Shown here in pieces: positions 1 through 8,902 of a stretch of 64,000 nucleotides of DNA. The translations under genes and the position numbers were made by a program. The notes beneath the pieces are model-generated. The model made no database searches. It saw nothing but the letters and a program-made list of their open reading frames with translations, and was not told the origin of the DNA. Position 1 is the first letter of the stretch. Every line of letters starts with the position of its first letter. This stretch comes from Trichosphaerium sp. ATCC 40318 (Eukaryota > Discosea > Flabellinia > Trichosidae), in contig JALMLS010000320.1 in the NCBI GenBank assembly GCA_038496445.1, forward strand, positions 124,001 through 188,000. The letters are read 5' to 3'.

Positions 1-566
1 CGTGTTACGAAGAGATTACTTATGTTTACTTTAGTGATAACTATGCGTGTACTTTAAACACATCAACAGGACAGGAAATCACTTTGACACTATGGGATAC
101 AGCAGGGTACGCGAAATCTCCGAAAACTAAACAAAAAAATAATTTATGTTGTTTTCAAACTATCAATGATTTATGATCTAAGACATGTTTTAGGCAAGAA
201 GAATACGATAGAATAAGACCACTTTCATATGCAAATGCTGGTGTTTTCCTCGTTTGTTATTCTTGTGCCAATGAGAATTCTTTATCAAATGTTAAAGCAA
301 AGTGGATTCCAGAAATTTCACATTATGCTCCCGGTGTTCCTTTTATCTTAGTAGGAACAAAGTCAGACCTGAAGCAGACAATGCCTGACGGTGGTGTATC
401 TACAGAGCAAGCTCAATCACTGGCTAAAGATCAGGGCGCAGTACAACACATGGAATGTTCAGCAAAAACTGACGAGAAAAGTATAAAAGATATTTTTGAT
501 CATTCTATTCAAAGCGTTTTACACCCTTCCAAGAAAAAGAAACATAAAAAGTGCTGTATCTTGTAA
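1..566 (+). CDS. Rho-family small GTPase, 3' part (5' end outside window)
   Basis: Membrane-linked molecular switch of the Rho/Rac family. The window opens inside the gene, just after the expected switch I region. Exon 1 (to 106) ends in the switch II motif WDTAG. An 87-nt intron (107-193, donor GTACGC, acceptor TTTAG) splits the Gly codon, and exon 2 resumes with QEEYDRIRPLSY. The NKXD-type motif is GTKSDL and the G5 motif is ECSAKT. The C-terminus has a lysine-rich stretch followed by a CaaX box, CCIL; a final Leu predicts geranylgeranylation by family knowledge. An AATAAA-like signal follows about 15 nt after the stop. P-loop and switch I lie outside the window, so the subfamily (Rac or Rho) cannot be fixed. 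Confidence 0.93.
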
Positions 567-907
567 ACAGATATTCAATAATAAAACCTGTATTGTATAT
601 ATCCATGTGTTAAAAAGTACTCAGAGGATTAACCGTTAAACCCAAAGAAACTGTTGCTTTTCAAGAGACGTAGAAGTACAAAAATGTGAAAACGTAATTT
701 AGTTGGCATTCAATAGCTGTAACGCACGTGCGTGACGTTCACGAAAAACAATATTTGTTTCTGGTTTCCACTTTCTTTAAACTCTTCCCGTACTCATAAC
801 CGCACCTACACTAATAGAGCGTTTTATATACCGGCGTCAACATAACGCATTTCGTTTACGTAGAAAAAAGTAGTACAAACTGCAACAAAGTACTGAAAGT
901 GTGGTTT
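567..907. other. intergenic, 3' flank of the Rho gene
   Basis: Holds the poly(A)-like AATAAA near 582. I see no reading frame with family similarity and no tRNA-like boxes. Confidence 0.5.
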
Positions 908-1313
908 ATGTGTTGCTTGTACGTATTTATCACGTGACTACAGGTTAAATCTAACACCTTACGAAAGAGCATTGCATGACCCAGTTTCTGCGTCCTTTAC
1001 GAGCGACACCAGTAACCCAAGTATTTTCTGGGCAAGATTGAACGATAGAATTCTTGTTCATCACTGGTACTTCTACACAAAAAAAGACATGTCAGGTACA
1101 AACAAATGAAGAAAATATAAACAAGTTATGAATATCTCGCAAATCCAACATTTTAAGGTTGTGCACGTACTGAAGAGACTGTAGAACATATCGACTCTGC
1201 ACTCTTTAGATACACCTTGGCAGGCAAATTTAAAAGTTCTACCAGAGCTGGAGACGCGTGTAGCGTTCACACCTAAATGTAAACATCAGAAATTTAACTC
1301 CGTAAAAAAATAA
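908..1313 (+). CDS. small hypothetical spliced gene
   Basis: Not recognised. Two exons can be joined in frame: 944-1095 and 1210-1313, with a 114-nt intron (donor GTACAA, acceptor TTTAG) that joins ...KKDMS to DTPWQ and ends at a TAA. The second exon encodes a hydrophilic tail rich in Lys. A possible start is the ATG at 908, which would need a 25-nt intron (919-943) to keep frame. That is unusually short, so the 5' end is uncertain. No signal peptide or membrane segment is visible. The last 20 nt of coding sequence overlap the end of the convergent gene on the other strand. Confidence 0.4.
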
Positions 1314-1761
1314 CCAAAGAGTCGTCTGGATCTTCGTTCGTACCGACCATAACGCCATGCTCGCAGCTGAAATCGAAAGCGGTAGTATAGTGTACATCAC
1401 TCCATTCACGTGGCTCGTTATTGTAAACGTTTTGGGCTGGTTTTGAAGATACAAGGTGAAACAAGCTGTCCTTGATGAAGTTAGAGGTTTTTCTTGTCAT
1501 AAAGGCATAGCCATTGTCTCAAACGTACTTTTGCCAATAGACTCATGCTTAATCCTCTGATACCATGTTCTTTTGGCACGATACGGCTCCACTCAGTACC
1601 AGCAGGTGTAACTTCGAGTTTATTGTCAACAGTACGCCTATTATCACGTGTTATAAGTATAGGTTTCCAGATAGACTCTTTGGTGACAAAACAACGCACC
1701 CAACGTTTGTAATGGCAAAAGCTACAGCAATCAAAGCGCATAAAAGAAGAGTTACTCTCAT
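1294..1761 (-). CDS. small secreted protein, three exons
   Basis: Unrecognised protein of about 115 residues. The ATG at 1759-1761 starts a clear signal peptide (MRVTLLLCALIAVAFA). Exons are 1761-1700, 1637-1529 and 1470-1294. Introns have donors GTGCGT and GTACGT, and the second carries a CTAAC branch-like motif before AG. All joins keep frame and remove the stops found in the unspliced frames. The mature part is acidic, with a motif EPREWSDVHY and one Cys in each of the last segments. It is presumably exported or lumenal; no domain family is recognised. Confidence 0.6.
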
Positions 1762-1910
1762 GGTGGTGAAGGGATGGTTTCTTTTGTTTTAACAATAATC
1801 ACAGGTCCGTGATTTGGATTCACATTCTCGTTATAGTGGCAAAAGAGGCGAAGATATGAATGTGGTATAGTGCACGTCGTAGCTATAAAAAAACAAGGGC
1901 AGTGCTTACA

Positions 1911-2217
1911 ATGAAATTGGCTTTGAACTTAAGGATCTTTTTTTTGTGTTTTCTAATAATCGTGGCAATAGTCGCGCTGGGCGTAGTAGTATGATAGCGA
2001 GTGATGTAAAGTTTTGTTAAACGAGAACAACATTTTGTACACGTGTTTCAGCGTAACCCTCTATATTGGCGAAGTAAGTCGGTATTGCGTTCGCCTACCC
2101 AAGCGAGTACTCACTTTATTGTATTTGTGTTGTATTTTTTTCTGCTATTGTACAGGACTTAACCGAGAAACAATTACTGTAATAACAACTTCAAAGTCAT
2201 TCTACACAGGACTATGA
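1911..2217 (+). CDS. candidate tiny single-pass membrane protein
   Basis: Unrecognised. Three short exons (1911-1988, 2052-2073, 2156-2217) join in frame into about 53 residues. The N-terminal 26 residues form one hydrophobic segment (FFLCFLIIVAIVALGVV), followed by a short basic and Thr/Ser-rich tail ending SFYTGL. Splice sites are GTATGA/TTTCAG and GTAAGT/GTACAG. It is divergent from the small secreted gene 150 bp upstream. The phase match across three exons is the main support; it could also be a longer gene whose other exons I cannot see. Confidence 0.35.
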
Positions 2218-3110
2218 AGCAAAACAAGCTTGCCATAATCAACTCAAGTTTTCTTTATAACACAAACGGAAAAGCTCTGCTGACTTCTTGTTAGCTGGCG
2301 TGTGGACAGCAAGACGAGATTAGCCTGAAAGGTACCAGGTCTAAGACTTGTGCCGATGTGCTAATACCCCCCCCCAGGTCTCAAGGAAAGGAGATGGGGA
2401 GCGTAGCGGTGGTTGGCGGGTCTCAGGATTGACATTTATTCGGGAAGTACACGGAGTTGCAACAGCAAAGGAGAGAAGGGTAAGTGAACAGTCCAGTCCA
2501 GTCTAGTCCTTGAGATTTTCCCTGGCGTAAACGCCTGCAGCGGTTTCCTCAAACGACAACTTAAAAGAAATTTACATAATTCAACAAGGAAATGTTGTGT
2601 AAGCCATTGCAAATAGAATTTTGTGCTTGTTTTTGTTGGGTTTCAAATTATAACCAGTTCTAAAAAAACAGATTCAGCTGGTACGTCAGACTCTTAGAAG
2701 CTACATGATATTCATAACATCTGGTGCATAAAGAAACTTACACAGTTGTAGCCTTTATTCCCAATAGCTCACAATGTTGATATAGACGGTTGTAGCGTTC
2801 TTGAGGAAAAGAGCTAAAAATAATCTTCATAAATAAAAAAAAATGTTTGTTGTACAAAAAGTTAACAGGACAATTGAACAAGCTTTGTAGAAGAGTAGTT
2901 AGCACCTATTGGTGTTAAATAGCTGACCCATGCGGGTTTGGGGAGGCAGAGCCTAGCGGCGACTGAGCGCCATAACCCAGTTGTCTCCCTTTGTAAGTTG
3001 ACATTTTTTTGACTTTTTGTTCAACATTTTAGTATACACCGACTCATGAGTTCAGTCATTTAACATAACAGTCATTTTATTTAATAGCCGAATTTCAATA
3101 GTAATGCATA
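2218..3110. other. intergenic with two GC-rich patches
   Basis: No gene recognised. Two patches (about 2330-2540 and 2930-3000) are clearly richer in G and C than the surroundings and both contain a TAGCGG-type stretch preceded by GGGGAG. The first includes a run of nine C. They could be small RNA genes, but I cannot fold them with confidence. Confidence 0.3.
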
Positions 3111-4388
3111 TTAGGATCTTGTTATCGTATGAGCACTAGTCAATTCCTTTACAGTTTCATCTGTCATAGCTCCTTTTGTTAAGCAGATAGTGTGCACACC
3201 TACAAGCGCTTTTAATGCTGCAACTGTTATGCTTGTATATGTCAAATCGATTTTATGTACACCTGCCAACGCCTTGATACCCTCATCTGTAATTGTGTCA
3301 CAATAATACAAGTTGATGGTGTGAACTCCTGCCAGTGCCTTCACACCCTCATCTGTAATTAAGCAATAACCCAAGTTGATGGTGTGAACTCCTGCCAGCG
3401 CCTTCACACCCTCATCTGTAACATCTGTACGTGTCAAATCAATGTTATGTACACCTGCCAACGCCTTGATACCCTCATCTGTTATTAAGCCACAATAACG
3501 CAAGTTGATGGTGTGAACTCCTGCCAGCGCCTTCACACCCACATCTGTAACATTTGTACATGTTAAATCAATGTTATGTACACCTGCCAACGCCTTCATA
3601 CCCTCATCTGTAATTGAGTCACAATAACACAAGTTGATGGTGTGAACTCCTGCCAGTGCCTTTAAACCCTCATCTGTAACATTCATGTTTGTTAAATCAA
3701 TCTTATGTACACCTGCCAATGCCTTGATACCCTCATCTGTAATTGTGGTACAATAATACAAGTTGATGGTGTGAACTCCTGCCAGCGCCTTCACACCCTC
3801 ATCTGTAACATCTGTACGTGTCAAATCAATGTTATGTACACCTGCCAACGCCTTGATACCCTCATCTGTTATTAAGCCACAATAACGCAAGTTGATGGTG
3901 TGAACTCCTGCCAACGCCTTTAAACCCTCATCTGTTATTGAGCCGCAATAACGCAACTTGATAGTGTGAACTCCTGCCAGCGCCTTCAAACCCTCATCTG
4001 TAACACCTGTATATGTCAAATCAATATCATGTACACCCGCCAACGCCTTGATACCCTCAGCTGTAATTTTGTAGCACTTTTTCAATTTGATTGATTGTAC
4101 TCCCCTCAATAGCTTGATAGTATAGTCTGTTACATGTTCATGATCACGAAAGTGAATAGTTGTATTCTGGAGTAATGGACTACCAGAAAGGATTTTCACA
4201 TCATTTTCTGTAATGTTGATACAACCATACCCAACGTATTTTTGGACAACATCGTACAAAAAGTGGCATGTATGGGCTGTATTGAGTGCGTGAATCCCTT
4301 GTTTGAGTATATGAACTATTATTTCAATTGGCAGCGCTATTAGGTAGGATACCGGCTGAAGTGTATTTTCAATGTCTTTTTTTTCCAT
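3111..4388 (-). CDS. F-box and leucine-rich-repeat protein
   Basis: Intronless, 425 residues, ATG start. Residues about 17-55 fit an F-box (LPIEIIVHIL, then a Cys/Tyr-containing second half ending KYVGYG). The remainder is about 14 Cys-type LRRs of 23-26 residues with the core VTDEGIKALAGVHTIDLT. By family knowledge F-box/LRR proteins bind Skp1 and present substrates to SCF ubiquitin ligases; the LRRs would bind the target. The repeats are nearly identical at the nucleotide level (for example the recurring CTGCCAACGCCTTGATACCC), which shows recent internal duplication or conversion. Paralogues lie at 15.4, 17.4 and 23.8 kb. Confidence 0.88.
   Translation of the reverse strand: MEKKDIENTLQPVSYLIALPIEIIVHILKQGIHALNTAHTCHFLYDVVQKYVGYGCINITENDVKILSGSPLLQNTTIHFRDHEHVTDYTIKLLRGVQSIKLKKCYKITAEGIKALAGVHDIDLTYTGVTDEGLKALAGVHTIKLRYCGSITDEGLKALAGVHTINLRYCGLITDEGIKALAGVHNIDLTRTDVTDEGVKALAGVHTINLYYCTTITDEGIKALAGVHKIDLTNMNVTDEGLKALAGVHTINLCYCDSITDEGMKALAGVHNIDLTCTNVTDVGVKALAGVHTINLRYCGLITDEGIKALAGVHNIDLTRTDVTDEGVKALAGVHTINLGYCLITDEGVKALAGVHTINLYYCDTITDEGIKALAGVHKIDLTYTSITVAALKALVGVHTICLTKGAMTDETVKELTSAHTITRS
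3230..4060. repeat. tandem LRR-coding repeats, about 69-78 bp period
   Basis: Within the F-box/LRR gene the DNA repeats almost exactly. Alternating modules differ in whether the variable part encodes a Cys-containing or a Thr-containing loop, so a two-repeat higher-order unit is visible. Confidence 0.85.
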
Positions 4389-4885
4389 TTTGCTAATCTG
4401 TTTTGTTTAGAGTTTTTGTCAGTTAAACAACGCCTTCGCCAAGCTGTGGGTTTTATATTTGCAAAGAATTTTGCTAGCGAACACGTGTTAATATTCAATG
4501 ACTTCAGCGTTAGATAAGAAATTTCTTTTGATTTATGTTTGAGCAAAGAGGCTAACTTGAAACAATGCTGTTTTCTTGAAGTATGTTGATCTATGACGTT
4601 AGTGTATGTATCTACCCAATTACCCGCCTGACAAGCTCCAAAAAATTGTTTCACTAAACCTCGTCTTCGTTTGTGGAAAAATCATTCTGATAACCAATTC
4701 ATGTGAAGACAGGGCCGTCTTTGTTTGGTGAAGGTTTCGCTTGAAAGATGGTATCCACATGCTTAATGCTAATTGGCGGACCCTTGCATTGAAACGCGCT
4801 CGTCAGGTTCCGCTGAATGTTAAATATTTGAAGGTTTTCTGAATCACGTGTGATTTAAGAGGCGTCAATAAACCTGAAACCAACC
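4389..4885. other. divergent promoter region with relic repeat
   Basis: Lies between the divergent F-box/LRR and vWA-like genes. It contains the 61-bp dispersed repeat at 4442-4502. The rest shows no supported gene. Confidence 0.5.
4442..4502 (+). repeat. dispersed 61-bp repeat, copy 1
   Basis: Matches 8291-8351 in reverse orientation with about 4 mismatches in 61. In one frame both copies read AVGF(I/V)FAKN..SEHVLIFND. The differences change amino acids, so selection on the protein is not evident. Confidence 0.75.
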
Positions 4886-5548
4886 ATGTTCGCAACCCAA
4901 GCGCTCTTTTGTCTAGTAATTGGACTTGTCACAATACTCCATGTCCAAGGTCAAGCGATACAACCAAAACGATCTTTGGCAATTCTTGTTGGTCTATCAG
5001 CACCTACAACAGCTGCAAACTGGCAAACACTCATGGAAAGTATAGCAGAAAATGTCGAAAGAGAGGTTGAGTATGGCACGCTCATATCATTTAACTTGTA
5101 CGGTAGTACGATAAACAGAGAAGGAAGTTTTATAAACGAGGAATTCAACAAACATACCAAAGACTCTATTCTCAGTCATATCAAGAACGCACTATATGGC
5201 GGTGCTAGCTCTTGTATTGATACCTCCAGAGCACTTGAGCATGCTGTACAGACCACTCCTCAAGGACGAGCTCCTGTTTTATTCCTTGTAACAGATGGGA
5301 GACCATGTAGCGTACATGGAACTCCGCCAATCTGCTCTATCGCATCAACGATTCATGCTCAAGGTATTAAACCTATTGTTATACTTGGAGATGGACGAAG
5401 TGATTGGAGTAATGGAGATGGATGTGATAATGAACTTAGTCTATTTAGATGTTTGACTTTACACTCTTCAAACATGCGTTGTGAAACAGAATATAAAATT
5501 AAAAACAAATCAGGTACCAGCCAGTGGTGGTATGGTATGCATATATAG
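4886..5548 (+). CDS. secreted von Willebrand A-like protein
   Basis: Intronless, 220 residues. The N-terminal signal peptide is followed by a single vWA-like fold: a first strand LAILVGLSAPTT, a second conserved strand and loop VLFLVTDGRP, and a later strand IKPIVILGDG. Canonical vWA domains start with DxSxS in the metal site; here that motif is missing while TDG is kept, so metal-dependent binding is doubtful. Six or more Cys in the second half suggest disulphides. The C-terminus IKNKSGTSQWWY is shared with the paralogue at 37 kb. The likely role is extracellular or vesicle-lumen binding; the ligand is unknown. Confidence 0.75.
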   Translation: MFATQALFCLVIGLVTILHVQGQAIQPKRSLAILVGLSAPTTAANWQTLMESIAENVEREVEYGTLISFNLYGSTINREGSFINEEFNKHTKDSILSHIKNALYGGASSCIDTSRALEHAVQTTPQGRAPVLFLVTDGRPCSVHGTPPICSIASTIHAQGIKPIVILGDGRSDWSNGDGCDNELSLFRCLTLHSSNMRCETEYKIKNKSGTSQWWYGMHI

Positions 5549-6231
5549 ATGAATAGTCTGATAATCTGTGATGTATATACAAAGGCTCAAGATCTACAAT
5601 TTCAACGCTTGAAAAACACTTCTAAATTCATTGCTTTGTTCACTAAATAAACATACTTGTCTGATCTTCAGAACCTTAATTTGTTTCGAGTTTACCTTTC
5701 AAGTGTGACATTGAAGAGGCGTGTTGGACAAATCTTCGATAAAAATCGGGCAAAATAAGACAAAGCAACAAGTAACTAAGTGGTACCTGTGAATTCTCTA
5801 TTAACTTAGCTACCATGTAAAAACTACATCAGTCTTTAGTACTAAGAAAATTTATTGCATTTCTGTTTGTTACTTTCTTTTCATACTCATATCGGTGTGG
5901 TGAATGATGCATTACAAATGAGTAGATGTAACTGAACTTCTTGTTGATTGTGAATCTTGAGAAAGTAGCTATGGTACGCGTTCCTTTGTACTATTGTCAA
6001 CAAACGCAAAGGAAAGCGTATAGGAAGGAGTGGTTCTGTTAACCAGCCTCAATCCGATGGAGTGCGTTGCTTTTATCATAACAATGAACCATTATCTCCG
6101 TGTGCCTTTCAAGTTCACTGATGATACTCTTTTCGTTGAAGAGACTTCTAGTCTTCCAATTGTTTTTTTGACCTTTGTATAGCTTCATAAACAAGAAATG
6201 TTGCAACTGAGCGAGCGTGTCTTTGTCTTCA
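5549..6231. other. intergenic between convergent genes
   Basis: Contains 3' flanks of the vWA-like gene and of the convergent nuclease-repeat gene. No additional reading frame is supported. Confidence 0.5.
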
Positions 6232-8065
6232 CTATATTGACGATGGCGACATGCAAGCCATGCCTACAGATCCCTGTGGTGTACTATCATGTTCAAGCGA
6301 GTATTTCTGATTATCAATTAAATCTTTGAGGGAAGAAATACTTCCCGACCACCAATACGGTATAGATATTAGTTGTATACCTAAAAGATAGTTAGATATT
6401 TTTAACAACTTCTCACAAAGGTGTGGACTTACCAGCATCTTGGCATATTGTTTTCTTCTCAATATCACTTGCTTTCCATGATAAAGTAGGAGGAGAGAAA
6501 GGTAAGACATCATTATAATGTTGCTCTCCTATTGGAAAGATTTGAGAAAAAAGACAAAAAACGAAGAAAGCGGTTACAACTCTAGACCTAAGATGTCACA
6601 TCTTGACATTCTAATATCTGATAGTGATGATTTTTAGGGCCTCCTCAGTGTGTAACACATGGAAAAAGAAAAAATACAACGAAAACTGTGGCGTGAATGT
6701 CATTCCTGCTCTTTCTAGTACCTTGATATTCGAACGCAATATTCAGTGAAGATATAAATACGTCAAGTCGTATCTCTCCTCCAGTAGTATCTCTGTATCC
6801 TATGACATGTTCTTCTTTCATCTGTGTGCCCGGAAAGACCTCTAAAAGACACTGCAGAAGCCGTCTGTTAAGTAAATTCTATTAGCATAAAAATGCCAGG
6901 TTGATTTGAAACAACAAAGCGTACTGTTGTTTTGCCTTTTTCAAGTAAAATGAAAAATGCGGCCAATGCCATAGTATATTAGGGTACATCTTTGAGAGAA
7001 CATATGGAAAATAACGAAGCAAACTCTTGCCTCCAAGACTGATTATTTGACATTGTGAAATACGATACCTAGAAAGTTTATTAAAAAAGACAAGAAGATC
7101 ATGTCACGTGATGTAAGATTAATATCGACATACAATATTATTCAATTAATGAATTACTATTATATCTACAAAAATATACCCGTACCATTCTTCTGGTTTA
7201 GTCAGGTTAAGTAGGTTCTGTGCATTCACAAAAAAATCCATAACGTTTTTTTTATCTTTCCAAAATCCAGAACGCTTTTGTGTTGTATATCTAACGACTC
7301 TGTTAACAAAAAGTATCTATTTTACTTCATTACTCACTTGTATAACCTGTCAACATCCCAAGCATATTTTGGGTAAACGGATTGTAAAGCCTTTGATAAA
7401 GAGTTGTTGTACCTGTCACGTACATTAGGGTTTTTTTCCTTGTTTTTTCTTAAAAGTTTGACACTTTCTCATTGCACATAAAACGTACTTGCTACTTATC
7501 ATACCACCACCACCACATCTGTGTATTGTATCAATGTTTACATTGTACCAATCATCCATTATTGTGATAGATAGACGAGCACCAATCTAAGAACGTCTTT
7601 TTTTAGCTCCTTGACTTAAAGTACGTTTTACCTCCTCCAATAATTGTTTTTGGTTGTTTGCATCGTCCCAGTACCCTTTAGATGTACGCCTACGCGCGTG
7701 GGTGAGTATTGCATTGAGTTTTGTATGAGCCGTTTAGCGTATTACCAAAAACTTGATTCATTCCATTTATGGTTGTAGTATATAGCTTTTAACGCATTGT
7801 ATAGTGACCAGTTATAGCTAGAGCGCTGTTAGGACACTTTTACCAAAAAACAACTCAACTGTGTTGAAATAACAGATAAAGCACCAAGGTTGCTGCACAT
7901 CCTTCTAGTGACGTTGTACCAACCATCTAAATCTTTAATACCGAGTTCTTTGCCAATAGCATCAAATGTCACCCTTTGGTTATGCGGGTTGTCCCAATAC
8001 CCTTTTGGTCTGCCTCTTGGCTTTATTTTTAAGCGTGGCCGTTTTAAAACGCGGTACATCCTCAT
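6232..8065 (-). CDS. tandem YW/DWY-repeat protein with C-terminal endonuclease-like domain
   Basis: About 384 residues after joining ten exons. Each join keeps frame and conserved sequence. Three repeats (about residues 21-91, 95-168 and 178-255) share the order: (Y/F)W followed by an Asn-rich helix, an (D/E)(D/G/E)WY motif, a Gly-rich turn, Y..SL..AL...YP, and a final W. The C-terminal domain (about 256-384) reads RLDVFISSLNIAFEYQG, EQHYND, then DIEKKTICQDAGIQLI and IPYWW. This order (D in a strand, E-x-Q-G..H, a charged helix, a final hydrophobic strand) resembles Vsr/DUF559 or PD-(D/E)XK-type nucleases. I recall similar repeat-nuclease proteins from arbuscular mycorrhizal fungi and large DNA viruses, from memory and unchecked. 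Inferred role: DNA binding and cleavage. Splice sites are canonical but varied; the first intron donor (GTTATT) is the weakest call. Confidence 0.78.
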
Positions 8066-8902
8066 TGGTCGCGTAATTTTACTCGTAGTAACGGCTTGTT
8101 GGCGTTATTAAACTTGTGACTGAAAGTCAAAAAAAGCCGGAAGCAAGTTTGCTCAACGAAATAATCTGTATGATGTGTCGTGTACACTAAGATAGACGGA
8201 ACAAACACGCTCTAAAATGTCCTTTATCGTGAAGGCACTAGCGATGCTAGTTTGTGTCGCTTTCTTCAGCTTTGCGCACGTGCGAATAAGGTCATTGAAT
8301 ATTAACACGTGTTCGCTAACAGTATTCTTTGCAAATACAAAACCCACAGCTGGGCGAAAACGAGCATCGGTTAAGGTAACTCGACTTTTGTTGTTGAAAT
8401 CGCTCCTCAGTTGAGAGTGTTTTTTGTGCATTACAAGGCTTATTTTACCTATCATTTTTTATCAACTTGCACGTGACTTGAGTCAATGTCGCCACATAAA
8501 CAATGAAATTTATTGGATAGCTATTGTTTGTTGCGTAACACCACCTTAACCTCCCCAACTTGATTAGTTGTCGACGAGGCTACATTGATTTTATTTATTC
8601 CATGGTTTTCATTTCTGTGATAGCGAGGAAGACAATATTGTCCTTCAAAAAACAACATTACGCAAGCACAGAGTACAGTCGCAATTCTCTTGCCAAAGGC
8701 TTCGGATTTTGATTCTGGGAACTTGATCAAAGTTGAACTAAATCATCAAGACACAGAGTTACAGGTAACATTCGTGCACAATAAGTCAAGGTTAAGTCAT
8801 TTGAACGTTAAACATCGCGCCAAAAAAAGTCTACAAAACTTAGAAACGTCCGAAGCGCTACATACGTACAATATCACATACGATAAACCCTGGACGAAAA
8901 AC
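8066..8902. other. divergent promoter region with relic repeat
   Basis: Lies between the nuclease-repeat gene and the F-box/ankyrin gene. It holds the second copy of the 61-bp repeat and a minus-strand open stretch (8153-8455) around it that resembles a decayed transposase-like fragment; I do not call that a gene. A long open frame runs from 8690 into the next gene but lacks an ATG until 8903. Confidence 0.45.
8291..8351 (-). repeat. dispersed 61-bp repeat, copy 2 (inverted)
   Basis: Reverse complement of the copy at 4442-4502, about 93 percent identical by eye. The two copies sit upstream of two different accessory genes. Confidence 0.75.

Noticed and set aside
7829-8065. In-frame stops in the YW/DWY gene as evidence of a pseudogene
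   Set aside because: Each stop falls inside a stretch that can be removed as an intron with the conserved motifs then in frame.
8153-8455. Minus-strand frame as a transposase gene
   Set aside because: The 61-bp part is repeated, but no catalytic motif or full domain can be seen; kept only as a repeat.
8690-8902. Upstream extension of the F-box/ankyrin gene
   Set aside because: Open frame but starting with TTG. The first ATG (8903) lies right before the F-box.
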